A DNA stretch of 64,000 nucleotides from Methanobacterium sp. UBA375 (GCA_002495625.1 DAGC01000002.1:451105-515104), one strand, 5' to 3'. Positions 28,052 to 38,118 are shown, numbered from the stretch's first letter. Translations and numbers: made by a program. Notes: a model not told the origin generated them from the sequence alone.

Positions 28052-28906
28052 ATGGTAGGGGCAAGGCGTTCGTTAATTCCGGATATAAAGCCGAAAGATA
28101 ACAGGAATATGATGAAGATTAAGATTTCCCTGGTTATTGTTTTAGTAGTTAGCTGCCTATCTCTGGGTGTGGGCCTGGTTTTGGGGGAGGACAGCTCTGA
28201 AACTGATTACACGGTGGTTAAAGTGCTGATCTACAGTGGTAATGACACCAGTGATATATCCATAGAACAGATAAAAAAGTGTATGGACCAGTCTAACTTG
28301 GAGAACATGACTCCTGGTGTTAAATTCGTTTATGATACTTCTAAGGTGATTAACAATAGAACACTATCCGGTTATGATGTACTTATAATGGCCGGGAGCG
28401 AAACTGGTGTCCATTATATATATAACGACGACGTAGATACGGTTGCCCTTAAAAGTTTCGTAGCCAGTGGTAAGGGATTTATTGGTATATGTGCCGGTGC
28501 ATACTCGGCAGCTAATTACACAGCTTACTGGGATAATGGCTGGGGCCTGGCACCTAGCATCGTGAACCTACCCTACCTGGAAAAAGGAAATGTAACCATT
28601 CAGGCCACTTCAGAGGGAACAGGGATAATAGGCAAGGATGTTAGGATGATTTCACATATCAACGGACCCGCTATGCACATCTCTGGTTACGGTGCAGTTG
28701 CCTTCGCCACCTACACTGATAGTAGCTCCAAATATAATGGCTACGCCGCTATAGTTGGAGACCATTACGGTGAAGGCCGGATCGTTCTAAGTGGCGTGCA
28801 CCCTGAGTTATCACCCCAACAGGCCGAACTATTGGCAAAATTGATCATGTGGTCCTATAATGGTTCATATGTAAAGGATGCAACTAGTTTAAACACAGGT
28901 GATTAG
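28052..28906 (+). CDS. Secreted BPL_N/glutamine-amidotransferase-like protein
   Basis: 284 residues. An unusually long basic n-region precedes the hydrophobic segment (about 22-45), then the amidotransferase-like domain with Cys147 in GICAGAY and His250-x-Glu252 in HPELSP. Several N-x-S/T sequons are present. It is closely similar to the gene at 29811 and to the enzymatic part of 15007-16320, but has no wall-binding repeats, so it is probably held by its uncleaved N-terminal helix. An extracellular role is inferred. Confidence 0.78.
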   Translation: MVGARRSLIPDIKPKDNRNMMKIKISLVIVLVVSCLSLGVGLVLGEDSSETDYTVVKVLIYSGNDTSDISIEQIKKCMDQSNLENMTPGVKFVYDTSKVINNRTLSGYDVLIMAGSETGVHYIYNDDVDTVALKSFVASGKGFIGICAGAYSAANYTAYWDNGWGLAPSIVNLPYLEKGNVTIQATSEGTGIIGKDVRMISHINGPAMHISGYGAVAFATYTDSSSKYNGYAAIVGDHYGEGRIVLSGVHPELSPQQAELLAKLIMWSYNGSYVKDATSLNTGD

Positions 28907-28955
28907 TATAATGGAATTATTTTGATAATAGGATAAAAAAAGGGATTTTCCTTTC

Positions 28956-29306
28956 TCATTCCTCATCTGTAGATTTAATCGTCCTTAACCTTCGGTTGCA
29001 GTTTTTAAGGTTATGGGACATCCTTTCGAGTTCCTTCCTTTGTTTGTCCAGTTCCCTTTTAAGTATCCAATTTTTTATCCAGAGATAAATGGACAGTGCC
29101 AGAAATAGAATGGTCGCAATAGCCAGGAATATAATCATCACCGTGGCGGCCATGGCCTGCCACATTAAAGCAAAACCATAGATCAGAAAAATAACAGCCC
29201 CAACAACTCCGATTATTAGGGCAATGATTATTACTATTTTAATCTTCTTAAGTAGTTCATCATCCACCATTAAAGACACCAAACCCCTGCTTAAATCTCT
29301 TTTCAA
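28956..29306 (-). CDS. Membrane protein with coiled-coil tail
   Basis: 116 residues. Two hydrophobic helices (about 24-48 and 52-75) are followed by a charged coiled coil rich in Arg/Lys/Glu (about 78-110). Not recognised. Convergent with the 28052 gene. Confidence 0.65.
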   Translation of the reverse strand: MKRDLSRGLVSLMVDDELLKKIKIVIIIALIIGVVGAVIFLIYGFALMWQAMAATVMIIFLAIATILFLALSIYLWIKNWILKRELDKQRKELERMSHNLKNCNRRLRTIKSTDEE

Positions 29307-29426
29307 ATCCCTCAGTTGGAATATATGTTAATTACCAAAACAGTTCCCATTTTTGATTTTAGTTTGTAGATTAGTTTATTTATAGATTTGGTATAGTTTT
29401 GGGTTTATCTGGTATTGTTTTGGGCT

Positions 29427-29564
29427 TAAATTGGGAAAATCTATATTTATGCTCCTGTTGATTGTTGTAATAACTCTTAAGAGTTCCCAGGCAAAAACAT
29501 CAGCAAATCTGGTCAATAACACTCCATAATTCCCTGGGTAAACCCCCAATTTAAATATTTTATA
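29427..29564 (+). repeat. Duplicated structured element, copy A
   Basis: Contains the palindrome AACTCTTAAGAGTT (29472-29485), then CCCAGG (29486-29491) pairing with CCTGGG (29533-29538), then CCCCC and a TTTATA-like end. It is related along its length to copy B at 29575-29714. Confidence 0.6.
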
Positions 29565-29574
29565 GTAGGTGAGG

Positions 29575-29714
29575 TAAATTTGGGAAAATGAATATTTAAG
29601 CTCCGATTAAATATTGTAAAACTCTTAAGAGTCCCCAGGGAAAATTAACAGTTAATTTGGTCAGTAACACTTCATCATTCCCTGGGTAACCCCCCTATTC
29701 AAAATATCTTTATA
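29575..29714 (+). repeat. Duplicated structured element, copy B
   Basis: Contains ACTCTTAAGAGT (29621-29632), CCCAGGGAA (29634-29642) pairing with TTCCCTGGG (29678-29686), and an internal AATTAA/TTAATT hairpin. It lies about 100 bp before the secreted-protein gene at 29811; it may be a promoter-proximal element, a 5'-UTR fold or a small RNA. Confidence 0.6.
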
Positions 29715-29810
29715 AATCGGTGATTTTTAGATAAAACAGGATATTACACTTTTTATATTTAAAACAATCCAGTAAAATCTTTTTTATGGTTAATTCAGGA
29801 GTATTAGATA

Positions 29811-30677
29811 ATGGTGAAGGCGGAACGTTCGTTAAATCCAAGAAGAAAAGGGAGACAGAACAGGCATATTATAAAAAACAAGATTTTTATTCCTCTGATT
29901 ATTATTTTAACAGTTATCAGTCTATCTTTAGGCATCACCCTATCTTTAGGAGACGATGGTTCCCAAAATAATTACAAAGTGGTTAAAGTGCTGGTGTACA
30001 GTGGTAATGACACCAGTGAAAATTCCATAAATCAGATAAAAAAGTGTATGGACCAAGCTAACTCCCAGAACCTGGTTCCTGGTTTTAAATTCGTTTATGA
30101 TACTTCAAAGATAATTAACAATCAAACATTATCCGGTTACGATGTGCTTATCATGGCTGGAAGCGAAACAGGTTTTAACTACATAAATAACGACGATGTA
30201 AATGTGGCCGACCTTAAAAGTTTCGTAGCCAGTGGTAAAGGTTTTATGGGGATATGTGCCGGCGCATACTCGGCAGCCGAATATACTGATAACTGGTATT
30301 ATGGCTGGGGACTGGCACCTAACGTTGTAAATCTACCATACGTGGATGTGGGGAATGTGACCATCCAGACCACCTCATCAGGAACAGAAATAATGGGTGG
30401 CACAGATAGATGGATATCCCATATCAACGGACCGGCCATGTATAGCACAGATTACAGTACGGTTACCTTCGCCACCTACGCTGATTATAACTCCAGTTAT
30501 AAAGGCTACGCAGCCATAATAGGAGACCATTACGGAGAAGGCAGAATAGTCCTAAGCGGTGTACACCCCGAGTTGTCACCCCAGCAGGCTGAGGTACTGG
30601 TCAATCTCATCATGTGGGCCTACAATGGTTCATATATAAACGATACAAACGGTACGGATACCACTACTTATACTTAA
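29811..30677 (+). CDS. Secreted BPL_N/glutamine-amidotransferase-like protein, paralogue of 28052
   Basis: 288 residues. The same layout as the 28052 protein: a basic N-terminus of about 24 residues, a hydrophobic helix (about 25-47), then the domain with Cys149 in GICAGAY and a HPELSPQ motif near residue 252. The MV-A-RSL-P start is shared by both proteins, which supports this ATG. It lies 55 bp before a secreted C39-like gene on the same strand, suggesting an operon of envelope proteins. Confidence 0.78.
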   Translation: MVKAERSLNPRRKGRQNRHIIKNKIFIPLIIILTVISLSLGITLSLGDDGSQNNYKVVKVLVYSGNDTSENSINQIKKCMDQANSQNLVPGFKFVYDTSKIINNQTLSGYDVLIMAGSETGFNYINNDDVNVADLKSFVASGKGFMGICAGAYSAAEYTDNWYYGWGLAPNVVNLPYVDVGNVTIQTTSSGTEIMGGTDRWISHINGPAMYSTDYSTVTFATYADYNSSYKGYAAIIGDHYGEGRIVLSGVHPELSPQQAEVLVNLIMWAYNGSYINDTNGTDTTTYT

Positions 30678-30732
30678 ATACAGATTTTAATAAAAATAAA
30701 TTATAAATAACAAAAACCCCTAATAGTAATAC

Positions 30733-31440
30733 ATGAAGCTTAGATTAGAAATTTTGCTTTTAATTTCACTCTTTCTGGTAGCTATTATACCGTTAGGCAT
30801 TTATTCCACTATCCTCGAGGAAAACAATATAACCCAGAACAACACCACCCTTTTAAACGTTCCGGACGTGCGACAACCGAACAATTCCTCCAGCGGAGCA
30901 GCAGCGCTCCAGTCGGTCCTGGCCTATTACGGTACCGATACTTTCCTGGATACCCTGGTAAATATGACCAACACCACAGAAAACGGGACCTTACCAGAGG
31001 ATATTGCCCAGGCAGCACGGGATTCTGGTTTCACTGCAGAGGTGAAGGAGAACATGACCCTCAAGGAACTGCAGGATAATATAAACCAGGGAATACCCAC
31101 CATCGTACTCTGCCAGGCCTGGGCGGATAACACCACCGGTAACTGGACCAACCATACCGGAGACGGCCACTACCTAGTGGTTATCGGGATGGATGAAGAG
31201 AACATCTACGTGGAAGACCCGGCCATAATGGGAAGCAGGGGATACATACCCCTCCAGGAATTCCTGGATAGGTGGCATGAACAGTTGGTAGTCAATGAGA
31301 CAGGAAATGACACGGGAAATAATACAGGAAACGAGACAGGAAACAACACCACCACAGCCACAACTACACTTAACCATCTGGGCATAGTGATTACCGGCGG
31401 GCAAGGGGTGAACTTCCCACCATTTATAAAAATAGGATGA
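30733..31440 (+). CDS. Secreted C39-peptidase-like protein with Ser in the catalytic Cys position
   Basis: 235 residues. A signal/anchor helix (about 6-26), then the papain-like C39 pattern: Gln48 and Ser54 in QPNNSSSGAAALQ (normally Q...CG.A), LAYYG, His146 in GDGHYLVVIG and Asp162 in VEDPA. The tail (about 190-215) is a low-complexity Asn/Thr/Gly linker rich in sequons. Double-Gly leader and other C39 peptidases need Cys, so this copy may be a Ser variant or a non-catalytic binding domain. Confidence 0.75.
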   Translation: MKLRLEILLLISLFLVAIIPLGIYSTILEENNITQNNTTLLNVPDVRQPNNSSSGAAALQSVLAYYGTDTFLDTLVNMTNTTENGTLPEDIAQAARDSGFTAEVKENMTLKELQDNINQGIPTIVLCQAWADNTTGNWTNHTGDGHYLVVIGMDEENIYVEDPAIMGSRGYIPLQEFLDRWHEQLVVNETGNDTGNNTGNETGNNTTTATTTLNHLGIVITGGQGVNFPPFIKIG

Positions 31441-31475
31441 ATAAGATTAGGATAAATAAGAACAGGATAAGAAAA
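31433..31475 (+). repeat. 15-bp imperfect tandem repeats across the stop codon
   Basis: AGGATGAATAAGATT, AGGATAAATAAGAAC and AGGATAAGAAA follow one another. The TGA stop of the C39-like gene is inside the first copy. Looser GGATAA-type copies continue to about 31550. Confidence 0.55.
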
Positions 31476-31585
31476 CTAAATTAAAGAAAGGGATAAAAAC
31501 CAATAAGAAAGCGATGAAAAATAAATTAACAGCACAGGATAAAAATTAAAAAGTAATATTTTTATTAAAAAAACCTTGAGAGGGA

Positions 31586-32029
31586 TTATAAATCATTCAA
31601 CAAACTGTTGAGTTCATTTATTCTTCTGGTCACGTCCTTTAAACGAAGACTTAGTTCTTTGTTGTCCTTCTTGAGTGTCTCGTTCTCTTTCTTCAGGTTC
31701 TCTATTTCCAGGTCTGTTTTGACTTTGAGGACGTTGAGGCTTTCGTTGAAGGATTCTTCTGCACTCTCCAGTTTCTGTTTTAATTCCCGCACCCTCTTAA
31801 GATGATCGGTGTGTTCATCGATCTTTCTCCTGAGTTCCACTGAATTTTTAACAGAGGTTAACTCCGGGAATTCAGAACACTTTAAAACCACAATATCTTC
31901 TTCTTCACTGAAACCTTTCTCTTCATCCACAGGGACAATTAACTGGATGGTATCTGTATTCTCCCTGGTATTTCCCTTTAAACATGCAACCTTTGCTTTG
32001 ATTAAGTTGTCTTTCTTTGACTTTGACAT
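31586..32029 (-). CDS. Hypothetical coiled-coil protein
   Basis: 147 residues. The N-terminal 60 residues are a mixed domain (LIKAKVACLKGNTRENTD start) and the last 85 form a long coiled coil (EELKKENETLKKDNKELSLRL-type heptads). GGAGG lies upstream of the ATG. Not recognised. Confidence 0.65.
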   Translation of the reverse strand: MSKSKKDNLIKAKVACLKGNTRENTDTIQLIVPVDEEKGFSEEEDIVVLKCSEFPELTSVKNSVELRRKIDEHTDHLKRVRELKQKLESAEESFNESLNVLKVKTDLEIENLKKENETLKKDNKELSLRLKDVTRRINELNSLLNDL

Positions 32030-32334
32030 CCTTATAAACCTCCAAATATAGTTAAAAAATGGAAAATTCAGTCAAACACTTCTTCTCATATAATATTTTA
32101 ATCCTAGATGGATATAAATCTATGTTTATGTGAATCAATCACATATGGAGTAATATCAATTTTTGAAAGTATTAATCCCCTGATTCAATAAACAATGGAA
32201 CCACATCCAATATAAATACTCGTATTATCTCACAAAAATATCCTATCTATGTGACAAAACCAAGAATAACAGTAAGTTATATAAATAACATAGTGTTATA
32301 AAAAAATCATTGAGTTACTAATCCCCATTCTTTC
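32030..32334. other. Intergenic region with TetR promoter and operator
   Basis: Divergent promoters. The perfect inverted repeat ATAACA-TAG-TGTTAT (32285-32299) lies next to an A/T box just before the TetR gene. Confidence 0.5.
32285..32299 (+). promoter_or_regulatory. Putative TetR operator
   Basis: Perfect dyad with 6-bp arms and 3-bp spacer, 36 bp before the tetR start and overlapping the likely TATA region, as expected for autoregulation. Confidence 0.5.
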
Positions 32335-33003
32335 ATGGTGAGAAAATTGTCGTATAAAAATTTAAAGGAAAAGGAAAAAGAAGAAAGGCGTGAATACATA
32401 ATCGACGCTGCAGAGAAATTATTTCTGGATAAAGGATATGAAAACGTTCCTATGAGCGATATAGCAGAGGCAGTAGGGGTAAACCGGGCAACCCTCTATC
32501 TCTATTTTAAGAACAAGGACACACTCTACTTCGCCGTGCTCCTGCGCGGTCTAAATCTCATGAGAGGAGCATTCCAGGATGCAGTTCAAGAAGACCAGAA
32601 TGGGCTGGAAAGACTCATCTCATTATGTCAGGCCTTCTTCGACTATTACCAGGAATACCCGGGATATTACCGTGAGTTAAGTTACCTGCGGGCTGGGAAT
32701 TTCGATATCAGTCAAATAGAAAATGCAGACCAGCAGGTCATGGTGGCCGGGGAGCTTATGGATGCCCTGAGTGACTCCATTAAAATGGGGATAGAAGACG
32801 GCAGTATGAAAAAGAATCTAAAATCAATGGAAACTGCTGTTTTTGTGGTGAATTGCTGTGAAAAACTTGTAAACCCTGGGCTGGACATGTTAGGATTCTT
32901 AAAAATGCACAAGATAACTCCTGATCAGTATAAGGAATACTCCTTCGATCTTCTAATATCCACCATTCAAAGAGAAACAACCCAGGAGGGTAAAGATGAA
33001 TAA
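32335..33003 (+). CDS. TetR/AcrR-family transcriptional regulator
   Basis: 222 residues. The N-terminal HTH (about 17-63) contains IIDAAEKLFLDKGYENVPMSDIAEAVGVNRATLYLYFKNKD-type sequence; the C-terminal ligand domain is helical. It lies directly before a flavodoxin/ferredoxin gene and probably controls it and itself. Confidence 0.85.
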   Translation: MVRKLSYKNLKEKEKEERREYIIDAAEKLFLDKGYENVPMSDIAEAVGVNRATLYLYFKNKDTLYFAVLLRGLNLMRGAFQDAVQEDQNGLERLISLCQAFFDYYQEYPGYYRELSYLRAGNFDISQIENADQQVMVAGELMDALSDSIKMGIEDGSMKKNLKSMETAVFVVNCCEKLVNPGLDMLGFLKMHKITPDQYKEYSFDLLISTIQRETTQEGKDE

Positions 33004-33060
33004 GATGAACCAGGAGGGTAAAGATGAATAAGATGAATCAGGAAGGTTATAGAATGAATA
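32982..33060 (+). repeat. Tandem duplication of a Shine-Dalgarno leader between tetR and the next gene
   Basis: Two identical 28-bp units (32982-33009, 33010-33037), each beginning CCAGGAGGG and containing ATG, plus a degenerate third copy (33038-33060) that supplies the ribosome site for ATG 33054. The tetR stop codon is inside the first copy. Confidence 0.7.
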
Positions 33061-33908
33061 ATACAGAAATCTATTACTTTTCAGGCACAGGCAACTCCCT
33101 GGTGGTTGCCAGAGATATTGCAGAAAAGCTTGAAGGAGATTTAATACCCATACATTCCGTGGTAAATAAAGAAAGAATAACAACCGATGCCGATGTAATC
33201 GGAATCGTATTCCCTGTTTACTATGTAGGACTGATCAATATTCCCCTTATCGTCCAGAGATTTACGAGTAAACTGGATAATATAGGTAACAAGTATATCT
33301 TCGCAGTATGCACATATGGCGGTGGGGCCGGCCCCACTTTGACCATACTGGATGAGATGATCAGGGCACGCGGTGGCCGGTTAAAAGCAGGTTTCGGGGT
33401 CCAGATGCCACAAAATGCCTTCAGTAAACCCTTTGAAAACAGAAAAAAACTATACAGCAAATGGAAGGATAAAAAGCTCGACTCCATCTGTGAACATGTA
33501 AACCAGAGAGATCTTCATTTCGACACCGATAACTTCTCTATGAAGATAGTGGGGACTATTCTATTACAGCTGATGAAAAATGAATTTTTCAGACCACTCT
33601 TTATAAAACCTATGAAAGAAACAGCGGAGTTTCCAAGAGATTCAGATCTTACTGTTCGTGAAATTATACCCTTCATTGACCGGAGTTACCATACGGGTGG
33701 AAACTGCATGGGCTGCAAAACTTGCTACAGAATCTGCCCGGTAGGCAATATCGAAATAGTTGATAACCAGCCAGTATGGAAGCACCAGTGTGAGAATTGC
33801 CTGGCCTGCATCAAATGGTGCCCCCAGGAGGCCATCCATGGCTTTGGTGAACAACCCGAAGGCTATCATCACCCTGATGTGGGGATTTCAGATATGCTGA
33901 GGGGGTAA
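33054..33908 (+). CDS. EFR1-type flavodoxin/ferredoxin fusion protein
   Basis: 284 residues. The N-terminal flavodoxin-like domain has the FMN phosphate loop in YYFSGTGNSLVVA (about 7-19) and VFPVYYVG. The C-terminal part carries two 4Fe-4S motifs (CMGCKTCYRICPVG and CENCLACIKWCPQ). An electron-transfer protein of the cytoplasm. ATG 33054 has AGGAAGG at 7 nt. Paired with the upstream TetR gene. Confidence 0.87.
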   Translation: MNNTEIYYFSGTGNSLVVARDIAEKLEGDLIPIHSVVNKERITTDADVIGIVFPVYYVGLINIPLIVQRFTSKLDNIGNKYIFAVCTYGGGAGPTLTILDEMIRARGGRLKAGFGVQMPQNAFSKPFENRKKLYSKWKDKKLDSICEHVNQRDLHFDTDNFSMKIVGTILLQLMKNEFFRPLFIKPMKETAEFPRDSDLTVREIIPFIDRSYHTGGNCMGCKTCYRICPVGNIEIVDNQPVWKHQCENCLACIKWCPQEAIHGFGEQPEGYHHPDVGISDMLRG

Positions 33909-33967
33909 CAAATCCTCTTTTCGAAAATAAAAATTATTATCCCCACGGAAATCCATATTAAATACAT

Positions 33968-35629
33968 ATGAAGTTGGTTTCCCTGAGGAAAAAATTTCAT
34001 ATCAACTTTTCTACCAGATTCAATGGTAAATTAAACACCATGGTAACACTATTTTCCGTGGTCCTTTTTACCACTATATCTGTCCTACTCCTCTCCAATC
34101 TCTTACCAGTACTGGTTAATGTGAATCTATCCTTATTTGAAAAATTCATCTCTACAATATTAATTTCTACCTTTATCTACAGTGCCCTGCACTGTGTAGG
34201 TTATGTGGACCATTTCATAAAGTCATTAACCTTATATCATGGTTATTCTCCTTTGAAAAAATCACAGAACCCTTCACCACTAAATAAATCGAACAATGAT
34301 TGTGTAGAACCTTGCGTGGCCATCATCATCCCCACCTTAAATGAAGACCCGGAGATGGTTAGAGAAACTCTCCGGAAGGCTATAGGTGTTGATTATGGTA
34401 ACTTTGAGGTGGTTCTTATGGACAGTTCCACCGACCCGGAGATCCGCAGGGATACCTACCGGTTATGTAGAGAACTTGGGATAAGATACCTATTCCGGAA
34501 TAACTTAAGGGGTTACAAGGCGGGTTCCATTAACGACACCCTCCAAATATTGGACAACGGTTTCAAATATGTTATGGTCTTGGACTCTGACCACCGTCTT
34601 AAGCCCTCCATACTCCATGATCTGGTGCCCTACTTCGAAGATGATCCTTTACTAACCTTTATCCAGACACCCCAGTACTTCAATGGGCCGGATGGTGATA
34701 GGCTGGGTTTGGCCTATTCCTACCAGCAGCACATATTCTATAAGCACATCTGCCGTGGGCTCTGTGTTAATGACAGCTCATATATCTGCGGGACCAACGT
34801 GCTCATCAGGACAGAGCACCTGGAGGAGATAGGGGGTATGGATGAAGGTTGCATCACCGAGGACATAGCCACCTCCTTCACCTTCCACAGTAACGGATAC
34901 AAATCCCTCTACATTGATAAGGTCTATGCTGAGGGATTGTCACCCCCATCCCTATCTGCATATTACGGTCAGCAGCTACGCTGGTCCTACGGCACCTTCC
35001 AGAACACCAGAAAGGTGATCTCCACTTTTTTAAAGGATCCGGGAAAAATGAAACTCCTCAAGTGGTGGGAGTACCTGATCTTAAACGGTACCTGGTATTT
35101 CATTGGAGTGGGTATCTTCATCTGGCTGCTGTATCCCGTTACCATAATACTCCTTGATCTGGAGCCCCTTGTTTTAGGCCCTTTAAATCTCCCGTTCTAT
35201 ATCTTCGTATCCATGGTTCTTATACAGACCTTAAGCAGCCATGTGGAACGTGGCTACTCTATCATAAAATTAATCCTGGCCCAGGCACTCTTTTTCAGCC
35301 TTTTTCCAGTCTATACCCGGGCATTTGTCATGGGGATGTTGAATAGAAAGCTTAAATTCAGGGTAACACCTAAAAAAGAAGTGTATCAGATGTCTTTTAA
35401 GGATTTAGCACCGCTTTTAGTGATGGTATTTCTCTTAGCTGTTTCTGTAATCATCGGCGTGCAAAGGATAAATCTCGGAGAAGATACGATTGTCTATCCC
35501 TCAATTGTATTTTGGGCATCATATAGTTTGCTGATGCTTTTGATCTTTATTTTCTATTATTATCTGGAGGATAGGAGAAAATATCAGTGGGCAGTTAGAG
35601 ATCTGAATTTGGAAGTTGAACCTGCCTGA
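33968..35629 (+). CDS. Processive family 2 glycosyltransferase (cellulose-synthase-like)
   Basis: 553 residues. Two N-terminal membrane helices (about 25-75), a cytoplasmic GT-A domain (about 110-365) with IIIPTLNEDPEMV, the D-x-D in VLDSDH, the TED in CITEDIAT and QQLRWSYG (the Q-x-x-R-W motif), then four to five C-terminal helices. It probably polymerises and exports a polysaccharide. No partner export gene is adjacent. Confidence 0.88.
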   Translation: MKLVSLRKKFHINFSTRFNGKLNTMVTLFSVVLFTTISVLLLSNLLPVLVNVNLSLFEKFISTILISTFIYSALHCVGYVDHFIKSLTLYHGYSPLKKSQNPSPLNKSNNDCVEPCVAIIIPTLNEDPEMVRETLRKAIGVDYGNFEVVLMDSSTDPEIRRDTYRLCRELGIRYLFRNNLRGYKAGSINDTLQILDNGFKYVMVLDSDHRLKPSILHDLVPYFEDDPLLTFIQTPQYFNGPDGDRLGLAYSYQQHIFYKHICRGLCVNDSSYICGTNVLIRTEHLEEIGGMDEGCITEDIATSFTFHSNGYKSLYIDKVYAEGLSPPSLSAYYGQQLRWSYGTFQNTRKVISTFLKDPGKMKLLKWWEYLILNGTWYFIGVGIFIWLLYPVTIILLDLEPLVLGPLNLPFYIFVSMVLIQTLSSHVERGYSIIKLILAQALFFSLFPVYTRAFVMGMLNRKLKFRVTPKKEVYQMSFKDLAPLLVMVFLLAVSVIIGVQRINLGEDTIVYPSIVFWASYSLLMLLIFIFYYYLEDRRKYQWAVRDLNLEVEPA

Positions 35630-35644
35630 ATTCGAAGTTTCAAA

Positions 35645-36796
<1,152 letters not shown>

Positions 36797-37173
36797 CTTA
36801 CATTCACCTTAGGGGTTAGAATTTCAGCCATTGTTAAAAAAAACATAACCATTTGTTAAATAACATGACCTCTTTTAAAAAAAAATTTTCCAAATAGCAA
36901 TACTATCTGGTCGAAGGTCATATTTATAGATTGATAAAAAAGAATCATCTGTAGAGTAAGGATGGATTCTCTCTTTCAGGGACCTTTTTCTCCTCTGATT
37001 CCAGATTATTACCGGTATCAAGTCAGTCATCCAGTAATAAATCCACGATATCCTGGCTGATGAAATTTATTTTTTTTAGCATAAATTGTCCGAAACCCTG
37101 ATTAGAGGCAGAAATTTTTTTTAGATAACAATAATATATAATGTACATAGAATAACCGGGGTGTTAACAAACC
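36797..37173. other. Intergenic region with possible very small ORF
   Basis: Mostly AT-rich. ATG 36962 opens a 32-codon Pro/Tyr-rich ORF (MDSLFQGPFSPLIPDYYR start) preceded by GTAAGG; coding status is doubtful. A TATA-like run near 37125-37140 serves the lipoprotein gene. Confidence 0.3.
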
Positions 37174-37386
37174 ATGATAAAAAAGAAATATCTCTTTTTA
37201 ATCGCTGTAGTTGTCCTAGTCGTAGCTGTATCCGGGTGTACGAGCCCACAAACATCAAGCGATGAATCATCAGAAGGCGACACATCAGACGGTGATTCAT
37301 CAGGCGACCAATCATCAGACTATAACCCACCATATGATGGAAACAGCCAAGACTCACAAGAAAGTGATGGAGAAGAGCGTCCGTAG
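37174..37386 (+). CDS. Short lipoprotein
   Basis: 70 residues. Lys-rich n-region, hydrophobic core and lipobox VSGC (about residues 20-23), then a very hydrophilic Ser/Asp/Gly tail with no fold. GGGGTG lies before the ATG. After the stop another frame stays open to 37486 (ALILAKATACIKEIDRISK), so the gene may be a frameshift-truncated form of a longer lipoprotein. Confidence 0.6.
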   Translation: MIKKKYLFLIAVVVLVVAVSGCTSPQTSSDESSEGDTSDGDSSGDQSSDYNPPYDGNSQDSQESDGEERP

Positions 37387-38118
37387 GGCATTGATTCTGG
37401 CAAAGGCAACTGCCTGCATAAAAGAGATTGATCGTATTTCTAAAAGTGGAAATTTTCTAAAAAAGGAAATTCAATCCATCTATTAAAAAAAGGGTTACTT
37501 ATAAATGGATTATCTTCAACTGGAATTCATCCTTTGAATCCATCCGGTTTAAAAAATATATAAGTTTTTAAAGTGTATTTTAAGTTTTAAATTGTATTTT
37601 GGCTTTTAAAGTTGTATTCCTGTTTTAAGGTTTTATTCTGGTGGACTTTGTTTTTTTATTTCTTTTTAGGTATTTTTTGTCTTAGAAACAACTCCTTAAA
37701 GGTGTACCTTGAATTTTTTGAAATTGAGGCGGTATTATTATCAAAAATAAGAATCCAGATACATCCTAAAAGGAGAAGCTCATAGACAGTACCTATTACG
37801 TGAATGTAATTCCACCAGATTTGGTGATTAGGTACATATGAAATTCTTCAATGGTTCTTCCAATGAAGTTGAAAAGACTTTACTTCTCTTTTCAGTGTTT
37901 TGATAATTTAATTGGTCATTCAAATCTTTTTTAAATGGTCATCCGTTCTGTTTTCCTGCTTTGGATGAGTAAGTTATGTTGAATATTTTCAGATTTTTCT
38001 ACTTTTGTTTATGGATTGTGTTGCAATAGATGGTAATAATCGTTGATAGCTTTCGCTAAGGGTAAGAGATCAATCTTTAAAATTCTACTAATCTACGGTC
38101 TCTCTAAATCACGGCTGG
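37387..38118. other. Large non-coding region with repeats and a hairpin
   Basis: Imperfect tandem repeats of about 20 bp (AAGTTTTAAATTGTATTTTG type, four copies) lie at 37562-37643. A nested dyad has GTACCTA (37789-37795) with TAGGTAC (37829-37835) and inner CACCA (37813-37817) with TGGTG (37822-37826). No gene was recognised; it may be decayed sequence. Confidence 0.4.

Noticed and set aside
36962..37060. 32-codon ORF (MDSLFQGPF start) as a real gene
   Set aside because: It is too short, with only a weak ribosome site; mentioned within the intergenic entry only.
37262..37486. 74-codon ORF overlapping the lipoprotein gene in another frame
   Set aside because: Its first half is an unlikely His/Thr-rich shadow of the Ser/Asp tail; only the part after the lipoprotein stop might be the remains of a real C-terminus.
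37727..37760. GAGGCGGTATTATTATC resembling the leader of the two wall-protein genes
   Set aside because: The frame after it closes after about ten codons, so it is at most a relic.
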